Shown: positions 11,383 to 22,389 of the stretch, in pieces
Position numbering within the stretch: position 1 is the first letter of the stretch
How the letters are laid out: each line of letters opens with the position of its first letter
NCBI GenBank assembly: GCA_949358305.1
Contig: OX442320.1
Location: 11,920,259-11,984,258 of the forward strand
DNA length: 64,000 nucleotides
From: Strigamia acuminata
Taxonomy: Eukaryota; Arthropoda; Chilopoda; Geophilomorpha; Linotaeniidae
Direction: 5' to 3'
The notes under the pieces: model-generated
Database searches by the model: none
The model's input: the letters and a program-made list of their open reading frames with translations, nothing else
Told to the model about the DNA's origin: nothing
Made by a program: the position numbers and the translations under genes

Positions 11383-14300
11383 ATGTCAATTCGGGGGGCA
11401 GCGATGGGCTTCCTTTTATGCATCGTGTGCTACGGTGAAGCGAGAGCCGATGCTAGAGGTAATCCAATACTCGTACTAATAACTTAATTCGTAGTTTGGA
11501 AATTAAAAACAAATCAATTAGATTTAGGTTTCAAATTTAAAGCAGATCCGGTGACCATTTCAGTGAGATGTCACGAATGCTATCATTAAAGAGTTCCTTG
11601 ACCAAATTGGCTGCAATTCCATTCCAATGGGGAATGAGATGAGTTTCTGTAATTAACCTCAAGGAGAACAACCTTTTCTTTCCTCTACCAATAACAATTG
11701 AAACTGACACTTGATTTCCTTTGTTTGATTAAACAAGGATTGAATCACTTGGGATTCTAATCTAATTCGCATTTTTTTTTCAAGGCTTTACAAATGTAGA
11801 AAATGTTACAATTGATGCACTTTGCATGGACAATGTTGTTTTAACATGGAAATGAGAAGTAGAGTGGGCAAAAAATGGTGTAATTTGAGTCGAAAGTTAT
11901 GTCCACTTGGAATGGAGAAGGAAAGAGAGAGAAAAAGAGAGAAAAAGAGAGAAAAGAGGTTTGATTTTTTTTTTCAATTCAGTCTTGAGACTGTAAAAAG
12001 TGGTTTGTAGAAATGACCTTTGCTGATAATAACACTGGAGAGCAATGTTATTGCAACATGCTCAAGTGTGTTGTAGCAAATGGCAAGTATATATCCTTTG
12101 AAATATCCCTCTGGTTGCAGTTTGCGCAATCAATTTGATATTATATTTTAGAGGGAAAAGAAAAGAAAAGAAAGGAAATAGTGAGAGAGAAAAAAAGCAG
12201 AATGAAAGAAATGCATTATTAGAAAGTGTGGCTGGAATGAGAATCGAGTTTTTCCTTTCCTGCTGTGATTGGAAACTGATTTAGAAGAATCATTTAAGCA
12301 TGTTGCTAAAGTGTAATTAAACTAAATGTTGATTAGAATGGGTAAAAGGAGGGGATTTGGGTTTTGCTATAATTTATGGTATGGCCAATACACGAAAAGG
12401 GTGGACTATTGATTTTTTGCTGAATTGGGTTTCAATTTGGTTTGTTGACAAGAAAAGACATTGTGTGGAGAAATATTTCACTACAAGTTGGAAATTAGAT
12501 GAAGATTTGTGTTAAGGGAGAATGGAGGGAGCCACAGGTGCAGCGAGCTAAAGTAATTTGCACTGGCATTTGCCATTTTCTTTTCTTTTCTTTTCTATTA
12601 TTATTATTATTATTATTAATATTTGTTTTTTGGCTCGCATTAAAGTTGCTGCGCATTGCACTTATCTTTTTCATTCATCATTGTGTTAATTGCTCGTGGT
12701 TCTAGTGGTTTCTGTCGGTAATTAGCACCCATTTATAATTATTTTTTATCATTTGGGAAATAATGGATATTAAAGTTGGCAAATAAGTTTCCATTAATAA
12801 ATCATGACAGGAAATGAATTAATCATTTGCAATTTATATTTCTTTTCTTTTTTTCTGGATTCAATTTGAAATTTCATTAAAAATGTACGAATTTCCAAAA
12901 GTGGATTTTTTGAATTGAAATTGCAACTTTATATTATATTATATACGGTACGATACCTCACGGTAAATTATATCTGTGAGTGAAAATTGAGTTTTTATTT
13001 AATTATTCTCACAGGGGGTTCTTAATAATAAATTGCTCCGGCATATGAGAATTACACGAGTGCATATCTGCCTGCACTTGTTACAAATCAATCTTAAAGG
13101 GGCTTAGAGTGTTGGCATTTTGCCATACTTATCATGCCGAGTGAGTAGTGGGTATTAAAAGGAATGAAGGAGTCTCCGAAATTGATGCCATTACAAAACT
13201 TGCAATTGTTAATTCATTAAGTGAAATTAAAGTCGTTTGATTAAAGCAGCGCAGCTTGATTAGGTTGAAAAAAGAAGAAATTGAATGTTGTTGAAACCTA
13301 ACTTCATTTAAATTGCTCGGATGAAGGAATGTGAGCATATAACAGTCGAGTGATGCATGCAAATGTGGATTTGACTTACCTTACAGTTTGCTGCATTCCA
13401 ACCGGATTTTGCTATTTCGTTTTGATTGAAATGTATTTATTAGCTCTCTTCAGATAAATCAATCATGGAAACGGCACAGCCGCGTGTTGCACACATTTAC
13501 ACAACCTGTGCCTTTCTCATTGTGTATGTAAAGCGTTTTACACACACCTGTGCACACAGCACAGCAAAGCAAAGCAACGCAGCAGTTTATATGGAAAAAA
13601 ATGATACTTTGTGAAACTGTGACTTTAATAATTTGCTAGAGCAGTCAAGTGTGCAAACTTAATTTAAAAATACAGTGGAAACAATTTGCTTTACATTTTT
13701 CATTTGATTATGCTATGAGATCCTTAACCAGCGTGCTTTTACTCAACCTCTCATCAGGAAAGATTAGGCTCATTTACTTTCTAATTAAATATTAAAGGGA
13801 TGCGTGTCAGTGATAATGTTTATATATATACAAGTTTATTTATTTATTTTTTATATATTTTTTCTAATAAGTTAGTATAGAAGATGTGTATTTGCCGTAA
13901 AGTTATTGGTGTGTAAGTTGATAAGACTCATACATGTGCTGGCACCAGATCCACATGTCATTCAGACCAAAATTGGTTGTGGTCTCTTGGGAAATATGAT
14001 CAGCTTGAGTAATTACCCACAAAGACTTATCATCTGAGATGAAGTGAAGTAATGGACACTGCACTAAGCTAATATTATACAACACACATTATTTATTATT
14101 TATGCTGGATAAATTAGAAATGCTTTTGAAGAATTTCTAGCAAATTTATGAATAATAATGAGACTAATTGCGCAAGAATATTGGCAGTTGTTTCATTTGT
14201 AATTAATAAATTAGTTGAGGTGTAATTGATTGATTACGTAGGAATTGGATTGATGTCAATACAGAGTTTAGATGATTTTTGGTGCAAATTAAAATGTTGA

Positions 14301-14713
14301 TTAACTCATGTTCTAGTGGGCGCCATTAGACTTTGGTCGCTTTTGTGGCTTTTTCTTTGTTTTTTTCTTGGCCAAAACCAATTCATTTCTTAAAGAGACT
14401 CTTTTTATGAGCTTTTAGGCTTTTATTTCAGTTAAGTAACATAAAAGCCAGCCATTTGTAACTTTTTACTACCAACTGAATTACATGAGAAAAAAATGTG
14501 ATAATTAATTTAAAAAAAATTAATTAAACACAAAATAAAAAAAATAAAAATAAATAAAAAACAAAAATAAAAAAATTGTGTTGGTAATTTGTCTTTTTTT
14601 TTAATTTAAGTAATGGAAAAGTATGAATTGTTTTTGTTTTTTGTCTTGACAGAGTTTTTTTTTGTTTTTTTATATAAGAAATTGTTGTTGTTGTCTAACT
14701 GTGTTGGAGATGG

Positions 14714-14753
<40 letters not shown>

Positions 14754-17648
14754 GAGACAGAGGAGTGATCTTGACCAAATTGGTTTCTAATCCCATGGGA
14801 AATAACCATCAGCTCCACTAATTACCACAGACACACAAGTGGCAGCAGATAACTGAGCTCACTAAACGTGACCATTATATGAATGAACTTTGCAAATATA
14901 AAGTTGTTAATTACCGAATTAGAGGGTAGCAGAAGCATAAGCAAATTTATTTCCATGAAAGTGATTTTGTTCGTTTTGTTTTTAGACGAATCTTTAGCGA
15001 TGGACAATGTGACAGTGACAGCTGTTCTGGACCACGAGGCTCAGCTGCCGTGCGACATCGCGCCGGCAAATGATAGTGATAAAGCACACATGATTTTTTG
15101 GTATCGGGAAACGTCGGGTAGTCCTTTCTACAGGTAAGATTATCCTCGTTTTTGATGAACGAGCAACATCTGCACCGGTGGCGAAAAGAAACGAGCGCCG
15201 TCTGTCAAACTTGTCGAGGTTTTATTCGTGTAATTTGTCAGTGGGTGGCGGCGTGCCAAGTGCGAGAGAGAAAACTAAGAAAGGAGTTGATCACGCACAA
15301 TTTAGCTGGTCTGAATTACATTCTGTTGCAGTTTGGACGTGAGGAACAAACCGTTAACATCTGCCAAACACGCTTTGACTAAAAGTTTGAAAAAGCGCTT
15401 GGTATTCAACACGCAACAGGAGCCGGCGCATTTGCTCATCCATCAAGTGCGCGAAAACGACCAAGGAATTTATAGATGCAGAGTCGATTTCCGCAGTTCC
15501 CCCACCAGACATTTCTCGGTCAATCTCACCGTAATAAGTGAGTCAAACTTACCAAAATCCCCCAATATCGTCTCCGATATTTTTCTTCTTCTCACATAGT
15601 TCCTCCATCACCGCCCGCCATTTTGGACGAAAATGGCGTCGAATTGAACGCAACGACCGCAAGTTTGAACGAGGAATCGGATTTATTCATCTCTTGCGAG
15701 GCATCAACGGGTGAGAGAGAGCTGCAAAGTTGAGCATTGGAGAAATTCAAACTGTTTTTTGCTTCTTAGGCAGGCCGGAACCGGCTTTATTATGGTGGCG
15801 CGATGATGTATTGGTGGATGACACTTACCACATAACTGCTTCAGGAGCCGTCCGTAATGATTTAGCGCTGGCGGCGCTCACTCGACATGATTTCGGAACC
15901 ACTTATACGTGTCAGGCGACCAATAATAATCTATCAGCTCCGGCTCGGAGCAGCGTTAACCTCAATATGAACCGTGAGTCGCGCGACGAATGAATTTATT
16001 TCAGATTGAAATATAATTTATTATTAATGCGTTGCAGTGAAACCGCTACGAGTGGAAATCACGGAGGAACGACGCGCGCTGTCGGCGAGCAAGCAGTATG
16101 AATTGAGATGTGTTTCGTACGGCTCGAGGCCGCCGCCCGTCATCGCCTGGTGGATGGGCGATAAACGTCTTAAAACAACACAAGAATCCGTCTCGACAGA
16201 CGCAAATGTTAGCACAAGCGTGCTTACTTTGCGGCCAGGCAATTCGGATAATGGAAAATATTTGTCTTGTCGAGCAGAGAATCCGCTCGTGCTCAATAGT
16301 GGTGTCGAGGACGGCTGGACGCTCGATATTTATTGTGAGCGAGAGATAATATTTTTACAGAAGAATGGAATTTTTTTTATTTTTTATTATGTCTTTGACT
16401 TTTCAGTTATTCCCATCGCCACGCTGGAGTTGGGCGGATCGTCAAAGGGGAAGAATATCCGCGAAGGCGACGACGTTTATTTTGAATGTCACGTGTCCGC
16501 CAATCCGTTCGTGCATGCGGTCAAGTGGACGTTTTATTCGAAATATCTGGCGACGGATTTAAGCGCGGGTATCATCGTGAGCAAGCTGTCGTTAGTGATT
16601 CGATCGGTTAAGAGGGATAATGTGGGTCCCTACACGTGTGTGGCCATAAATAAGGAAGGAGGAGGGGAAAGTAATTCGTTTTATCTGCAAATTAGACGTG
16701 GGTTGTTTGCTTTGCGGTTTAACGATCGATATTCCAGTGCGGTTGTGAAGCGATGAAATGCAATCGCACGTTCACGACCGAACTGGAATATGGATGGTTG
16801 GATTCCGCAGTGGTGAATTTTTATTGTTCCTAAATTTATATTATTTTTAGGGTCGCCGTTTTGTAAAACGGGTCAAAAATGGATTTACGGAGTGGCTCGG
16901 AACGAGGCAGCTCGGATTTCGTGCCAAGTCGATGCGTTTCCGGAAGAAATCAGCTTTAATTGGGCATTCAATAACTCGCTCGGACAAGCGAGGAATTACA
17001 ACGCTTCGACCATCGAGCGGGCTCGCAGCACTTTTCTGCATTTACCTCGTACCGAGAATGATTTCGGTCGATTTTATTGCTGGGGAACGAACGAAATGGG
17101 AACTCAAATCGAACCGTGCGTTTATAGGATCGTAACTGTTGGTAATTATTTCTGGGTGCAAATTCCAGTACGGTTGTGAACAGATACGTCGTTCTCAACT
17201 ATACTGGAACATCCGCTACATGGTTATTTTAGATATTTCGCTTTGTTTCTAGAGGTTCCCGATCCTGTAACGAATTGTACCGTGTACAATCGCACCTTAT
17301 CGTCGTTATACGTCGAATGCCGTGCCGGAAACAATGGTGGTTTACCGCAACATTTCATATTAGACATTTTTGATTATTTAAACAAAAAAGTAAAGGAAAA
17401 TCTCGATAGATGTCGCTGCGCACTGCGGTGAAAATTTAATTAATGATTCTTTATTCAGCTTAGATCTGCGTTAATAAGTCCTCGGCCGCTGTTTTATGTG
17501 AGTGGTTTGCAAGCACAAATGAGGCTTCGGTTGCATCTTTACGCTTCAAATTCGAAAGGACGAAGTGATGTAACGGAAGTGAGTGCAGAAACTCTCACTG
17601 CGTGGCGCGAGAATAAAGGTTTTTTCTTTTCTTTGAGGATTTGATGCG

Positions 17649-17688
<40 letters not shown>

Positions 17689-18380
17689 TTATTTTTGTTA
17701 TTATTTTAGTGGATTTTGATATTTTTTCGACGGTTTCACTCTTAGGGATATTAAGTGGAGTTGTGGTTGTGCTTTTATGCGTGTTCATTGGCCTTTTATG
17801 GGTCGTCAAATGCCGCGGTGTGCGGACTAATGAAAAAAGGAATTTTCAAATTGAAAGGTTTAAAGTTTAGCGTTTTTTTCCCGGATCCTTTTTTTTAAAA
17901 AATTGAAATAGAAATTTTTTATTTTTTTAAATAGAAAAGATTTGGATGGTGAAAGTGATGGAAAATGCCCGGATGTTATTCCCAGTAGCAACGGAAAAGA
18001 ACATGGCGGCGGTAGTTTGCTAATATTTTTTATTATTTGTCTGTTATTTATTGATTTTTTTTTAAATGCTAGGGGTTTTTCACGTGAATTCCGATCAGGA
18101 TTTTCCTCCAGTTAATATAAAATGTTTAAAAACGAAGGTCAACGATGAAATATTGAGTCAATTTTGCATAGGATCGACGCAGCACCATCAAGCGGCGTTT
18201 TTAGGTAATTTATTGAGTCACATGACGTGGGAAAATTCAAAAGTGAAACCAGTAAGTAAAGGAAATCTTATTTCTTAGGAAAAATATTTATTTTGTTTTT
18301 TTTAGCAGTTCACAGATTCAGATGAAGGGATGAATCTCCAGTGTTTCAACACACCCGTGTCGTTACGGAGAAATTACTAA
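11383..18380 (+). CDS. Sidestep-like Ig-superfamily transmembrane receptor
   Basis: Fourteen exons: 11383-11458, 14986-15133, 15332-15537, 15600-15710, 15770-15973, 16038-16334, 16407-16697, 16851-17141, 17253-17389, 17459-17618, 17710-17857, 17935-18011, 18073-18251, 18306-18380. They sum to exactly 800 codons (799 aa). A signal peptide (about 1-22) is followed by five Ig domains: the first over exons 2-3 (LPCDI, FWYRE, GIYRCRVDF), the second over exons 4-5 (WWRDD, YTCQATN), and one each in exons 6, 7 and 8. An FN3-like domain (exons 9-10, PVTNCTVYNRTLSSLYVEC), a TM helix (about 648-671) and a 125-aa tail complete it. The LPCDI...PFYSLDVR first domain and the NCTV...GGLPQHF membrane-proximal domain match the Sidestep family, neuronal guidance receptors that bind Beat proteins. 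Assigning ligand or role here is inference. Intron 1 is 3.5 kb. The last acceptor is a NAGNAG (optional Gln776). Confidence 0.92.
11459..14985 (+). other. Large first intron of the Sidestep-like gene
   Basis: This 3.5-kb intron separates the signal-peptide exon from the first Ig exon, as is common in guidance-receptor genes, and may hold enhancers. I see purine-rich GAAA tracts (11915-11960, 12150-12200), a TTA run at 12597-12620 and a CT/CA microsatellite at 14710. No nested gene is recognised. Confidence 0.6.
14710..14753. repeat. (CT)n(CA)n compound microsatellite
   Basis: About 15 CT dinucleotides are followed directly by about seven CA dinucleotides, inside intron 1 of the Ig-receptor gene. 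Confidence 0.95.
16721..16799 (+). ncRNA. Candidate intronic RNA hairpin 1 (pre-miRNA-like)
   Basis: In intron 7 of the Ig-receptor gene, ATATTCCAGT..CGGT.GTGAA pairs with TTCAC.ACCG.ACTGGAATAT over about 19 bp with one mismatch and one wobble. A small apical stem GCGAT/ATCGC has an 8-nt loop. A weaker lower stem (AACGATCG against GGATGGTT) extends it to 79 nt. Length and arms resemble a miRNA precursor. I do not recognise it as a known miRNA; expression is unknown. Confidence 0.35.
17152..17214 (+). ncRNA. Candidate intronic RNA hairpin 2, related to hairpin 1
   Basis: In intron 8, the next intron, TTCCAGTACGGTTGTGAAC pairs with GTTCTCAACTATACTGGAA with two mismatches and one wobble around a 9-nt loop. 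A short GGGTG/CATCC helix extends it below a bulge. Its 5' arm matches hairpin 1 at 17 of 18 positions, while the 3' arm has diverged with pairing mostly kept. That pattern suggests selection on the 5' arm and on structure. Confidence 0.35.
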
Positions 18381-18828
18381 TTCTAGATCTGAATTGTATA
18401 AGAGAATTCCTTAGGATCTATGTAAACAGAAATTTGTAATATGTAGCAACATTCATATTTTTCTTCGTAAAAACATTTACAACATTGTAAACAGGTTAAC
18501 CTGAATTTGAAAGTTGCGCGTAATGCCGGTAGATGTCGGGGCGAACAGATTGCGCGCGCATTTTAGGCGTCAAAAATGGCGGTGCGAATAAGATTCGGTA
18601 GGTTTTTAGTTTTATATTTTTTTTAAGATTTAGACAAGGTTTCAATTAAATTTTGCTATTTACGAGTAGGCGGTTAATACATAGTAGATAAGTGCTTTGA
18701 AAAATTATTTGATACGCCAAAGCGAAGAAAGATGAACGAAACATCCGAATGTTACCATCGTGATGAGAAAAGCAGTGGAAACAAAAGTATGCGTAAGGAA
18801 TTTGCTTCTACTTGTTTAATTGATGATT
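18381..18828. other. Spacer between Ig receptor and DEG/ENaC array
   Basis: The 3' untranslated region of the Ig-receptor gene probably occupies the first 100 bp or so; no canonical AATAAA is evident. No further gene is seen. Confidence 0.4.
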
Positions 18829-19017
18829 TTAATTACCTATGGCGTGATGTTTAATCCAAAAAAAATTCTGGGTATGTTGTTGGTTGTTGAGGTAAAGTAC
18901 AATGCTGCCACCGACATCAGAAAGGAAAATGAAATATTCGTTAACAACTATTCTGGGATTTATGCCGTGGGTCAAAACTATGCTGGTGAAACGAGTTGAA
19001 TTTTGCTCACAGAACAT
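18829..19017 (-). pseudogene. DEG/ENaC last-exon relic at the array edge
   Basis: The minus strand encodes NPRIVVNEYFIFLSDVGGSIVLYL, recognisable as the pre-TM2 and early TM2 segment of the neighbouring channels (compare VSEYFTYPLSSLVSDVGGSIGLFL). The selectivity filter and the rest of TM2 are lost, and no other exons are detectable. It marks the left limit of the channel array and shows it once extended closer to the Ig-receptor gene. Confidence 0.7.
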
Positions 19018-19480
19018 GGTCGTTTACTCCATTGCAGTTACCGGTTTTTAGCAAAAATTTCAGTTAAATATTTGATCGTGCGTATTGCAAGGTGTATACA
19101 CATGTGTATACACATGGTGTCTCAAAGTGTATAGACTACACATTTTGAATAAAATTAAATATACAGTATATTATAATTTGAATATTAATTGTTAGTGTTG
19201 GGCCTATATGCTCGAAAAGTCGCGGAACTTTTTGATAAGTATCGTACCGGACTGATACTGCTGAAGATTGTTCTAATTTATTTTTCCTATTTAGACGTTT
19301 GGGAATATTGCTACACAGAAAACGACCAGACATCCAACATAAATATGAAAAACAGTCGAGACAAAGGTAAGAAATTTGCTTAAATTTTGTGTATTTTTTG
19401 TTGAATTCTAAACTACATTGGCAAGAATATGCTGAGCTGGACTGGAATTACATTGAGACCCGGCGAAAGGCTAAAAATCA

Positions 19481-19990
19481 CGTGCCCAGAAGGACCATCG
19501 TAATTTTTTCAAAATTTGAAAAATTTACACGTGGTCCAGGTGGAACAAATTAAATTAAAATTTTAAAAATAAAAAATTTCTAAGTTTTTGATATGCCATG
19601 GCCCAGGCGGGCCAAAATAGTCCCGTTTTGACAAATGTTGACTCAACACGTCAAAAATCATTCAAATAATCGTAGATGCATTCAATTTTGTTGATAGAGG
19701 ATCTGTCAACAGAATATGGACATCAAAACAGCCAAAAACCATCACCAAAACTGCAAAAACAAAAACAACACTGGAGTGTTTCAAATTCAATCCATTATTA
19801 AGACGAGTAAATAACAATCAGATACCCTCCATCTGGTATCAAAATTTGTCACAATGGGACTATTTTGTCCCTCCTGGGCCATCTGTTAATTTTCAAAATT
19901 TTGAAAAAAAAAATCATGGCCCTTCTGGGTTGATGGCTTTCATGGGCCATTTAATTTGGCCCTTCTAGGCCGATGGCCACCATAGTACAG
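19481..19990. mobile_element. Palindromic (foldback) MITE-like element
   Basis: Left and right halves are imperfect inverted copies. CAGAAGGACCATCG at about 19487 pairs with a complement near 19920, and ATGGCCCAGG.GGG.CAAAA at about 19599 pairs with its complement near 19855-19883. There is no coding capacity. The ends are too degenerate to call a target-site duplication. Probably an old non-autonomous DNA transposon. Confidence 0.5.
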
Positions 19991-20332
19991 TCATTTGTCA
20001 GGAACTTATGTGAGCGAGTATTGCCAGTTCAACTGAATTTATTTATTTATTTATTTATTTGCAAAATTTCTAATTTCATTACAAGCTGATGTGTTGTGGT
20101 CTAATGACCTCAAATCCCTCACGGTTTTTCAGATGCGTGAAATCAATGTTTGATTTTCTGCTTTGCTTTGGGAATTGTAAAAATAGATACAGCTGGTGCA
20201 TTTGTTGACATTGGTTTCTCAGTGAGTGGCGTGCGCCGTAAAGCGAGGGACTGCTGATTAACTATTTATGCGACTAAATATAGAGTAAAGGTCAAGATTG
20301 CTATCGATAAATGGATGGATGGACAAAAGTAT
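19991..20332. other. Spacer 3' of gene A
   Basis: Contains a TTTA run at 20037-20060 and otherwise unremarkable sequence; no gene seen. Confidence 0.4.
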
Positions 20333-21906
20333 TTACAAAATAAGCTCGTTGTTGAGAAAATGGAGAAGAAATTTGCAAGCGGAGAGAATGGAAAGTCCGA
20401 GGAAGAAGCCGATGCTGCCACCGACGTCGGAAATGAAAGAGGACAAGGGATAAGCGAAATATTCCGTAACGATCTCTCTGGTGTCGGTTTTGAGAATGAT
20501 GGTGATGTAGGTGCTGACGCGCGTGTGTTGGGTCTGGCCGTAGGTGGTGGTCAAGCGATACGTGGTCACCGAACACGGTCTAAGACACTGCACGTTTCTC
20601 GACCCAAATTGGCGCTGCACAATTTTGTTTTTCAGCTCCTCCACTTGATGCATCGAATCGCAATACGGCAGCGTCGAGTTGACAAAGGGCCACCTGGTGG
20701 GTTCGCGACTCAATCACTCAATTACCGACTCGTGGGTCGTCCTTGATCTCACTCACCTGCATTTGATGTCTGGAGTTTGAAGGGTTGCGGTGAACCAGTC
20801 GTTGTTGCACCGGATCTCTTGTTCTTCGGTGATGCACGGGTTGCGAGTGGTGTTCAAATATTCAAACTGTTTAAAAGAATTAAGACATTTTAAATGCTGA
20901 CTGGCATTTTTGTTTTGTTTTTACTTTGGTGGCCGATATTTCCAACGCGTTGATTTGGTTGCGGTAAATGAAGGATTTGCCGATAAACATGACGTTGGTC
21001 GACTTTGATGCCTGAACATCCGCCATAAACGGTATGGGTGGCAAGTCCGAAATGTTTGTCATTTCGATCCAAAACAACCAGGATTTGCCGACGAAATGCC
21101 ACTGCACGTCTAAAAGAAACGCGAGCAATAGAAGGAAGGAAGGAATGCACGTTGTCATTTTATACTTGTGTGGTAAACTTGGCACGGACCGGCAATCGTG
21201 TTCGCCGAACCCTTCTCGATCCAATCGGTGGAATTGCATTGCGTGTAATTAACGGCGTAGTAACACTAATAAAGTGATAAATAAATAAACCAAATGGTGT
21301 CAAGACGTGCATGCACCAACTTACCCTGGCTTTAGTGTCGGTGGTCATGGATGTGTTTGGTTTCCACAAGTCCAGCAGCGTGACGTTCATGTTTTTGAAG
21401 GGAAATCGTTGGCGAGTTTGTCGGTTCGAGGCATTGCAAGCTGGATTTAGACGGCAGAGTTTTTCGAATTGTTGCTCAAAGTTGTATGTCATTTCGTAGG
21501 TGGCGGGACAGACGGTGAGGCCGGGGAGAGTGTAGCGCATGAATTTCTCCACTTTGACTTTGGTGGCGATCGGCTGCGCCAGGTATTTGCTCAAACAAAC
21601 TCCCAAGTGCCAAACGCACAGCGTGCTGCTCACCAGCACCGAGACGGTCCACAGGATTTTCTGGATCAGAGAAATCCATCGCTTTTTCTTGGCGAGGAAC
21701 TGAGGAGTTTGTGTTCCGCGACGGTTTGGGTTTGGGTTTGCATTTGCATTTGCAATGCGCCGTTGTAGCACTCGAGTGTGCGGATGGATAATGATGACAT
21801 TTGGGCGAGTCTCGTTCATTTTGAGTGCAAGTTGATTTGAATCGGTGTTGCGGTTCGAGTGATTTTCATTCAACTGAGCTTGCATGTTGGGATGAATGGA
21901 GTGCAA
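20333..21906 (-). CDS. DEG/ENaC channel, gene A
   Basis: Exons in transcript order: 21906-21325, 21265-21166, 21109-20925, 20866-20757, 20693-20333; 445 aa. DEG/ENaC subunits assemble as trimers forming amiloride-sensitive sodium channels in the plasma membrane. Here a long Asn-rich cytoplasmic N-terminus (about 85 aa) precedes TM1 (about 86-106, VSVLVSSTLCVWHLGVCL). It is followed by the post-TM1 motif TLPGLTVCP, a Cys-rich ectodomain, and TM2 with SDVGGSIGFFLGLSILS, whose GLS fits the G-x-S selectivity filter. The tail is very short (about 15 aa). Exons E3a and E3b are fused into one 185-nt exon, an intron loss relative to most copies. TM1 is preceded by SLIQKILW and lacks the His-Gly gating motif. 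The ligand or stimulus is unknown. Confidence 0.9.
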
Positions 21907-22389
21907 AAAAGATTAATCAATTTGTTTTTTTGTCTGTGTGAATGGAGGTGATTAAGGTGTCATCAATGAAAGCAGTGTGACATGAACTAGGTGGGAGGCG
22001 TATTGATGTCTTTTTTTCTTTTATTTTTCTCCACGCAATTCTCGAATGCATCGGTGTACATTTTAGAGATGCATTGGTTTGAATTGTAGAAGTGCATTTA
22101 TCTAAGTTTTAGTGATTTATTGATTGACTTTAAATTTGAGTGAGGTCAGATGTTAAATCAAGTTTTATAAAGCCGCGACGGAGTTAGTTAGATTTGTGCA
22201 CTGCTCTGGCCTGCTTATATATTTGTTTTTGCCGTATACATAATATGTTACATTACTGAAACATGCAATTGTGAGATAAGTTGGATGTGAAATTTCGAAA
22301 AATTGACTCGTGTGTTTTGGGCTCTGCACCGTATGAAGTGAAGTGTAATTTGATTGGTGCGAAGTTTGGGGTTTGTTTGAACACTTGTT
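21907..22389. other. Spacer between genes A and B (promoter of A)
   Basis: No coding or repeat structure recognised. As genes run right to left, this holds the 5' flank of A and the 3' flank of B. Confidence 0.4.

Noticed and set aside
14883-14985. In-frame extension upstream of Ig-receptor exon 2 starting MNFANIKLL
   Set aside because: It lacks a good signal peptide and sits in intron 1. The exon at 11383 gives a proper signal peptide and joins in phase.
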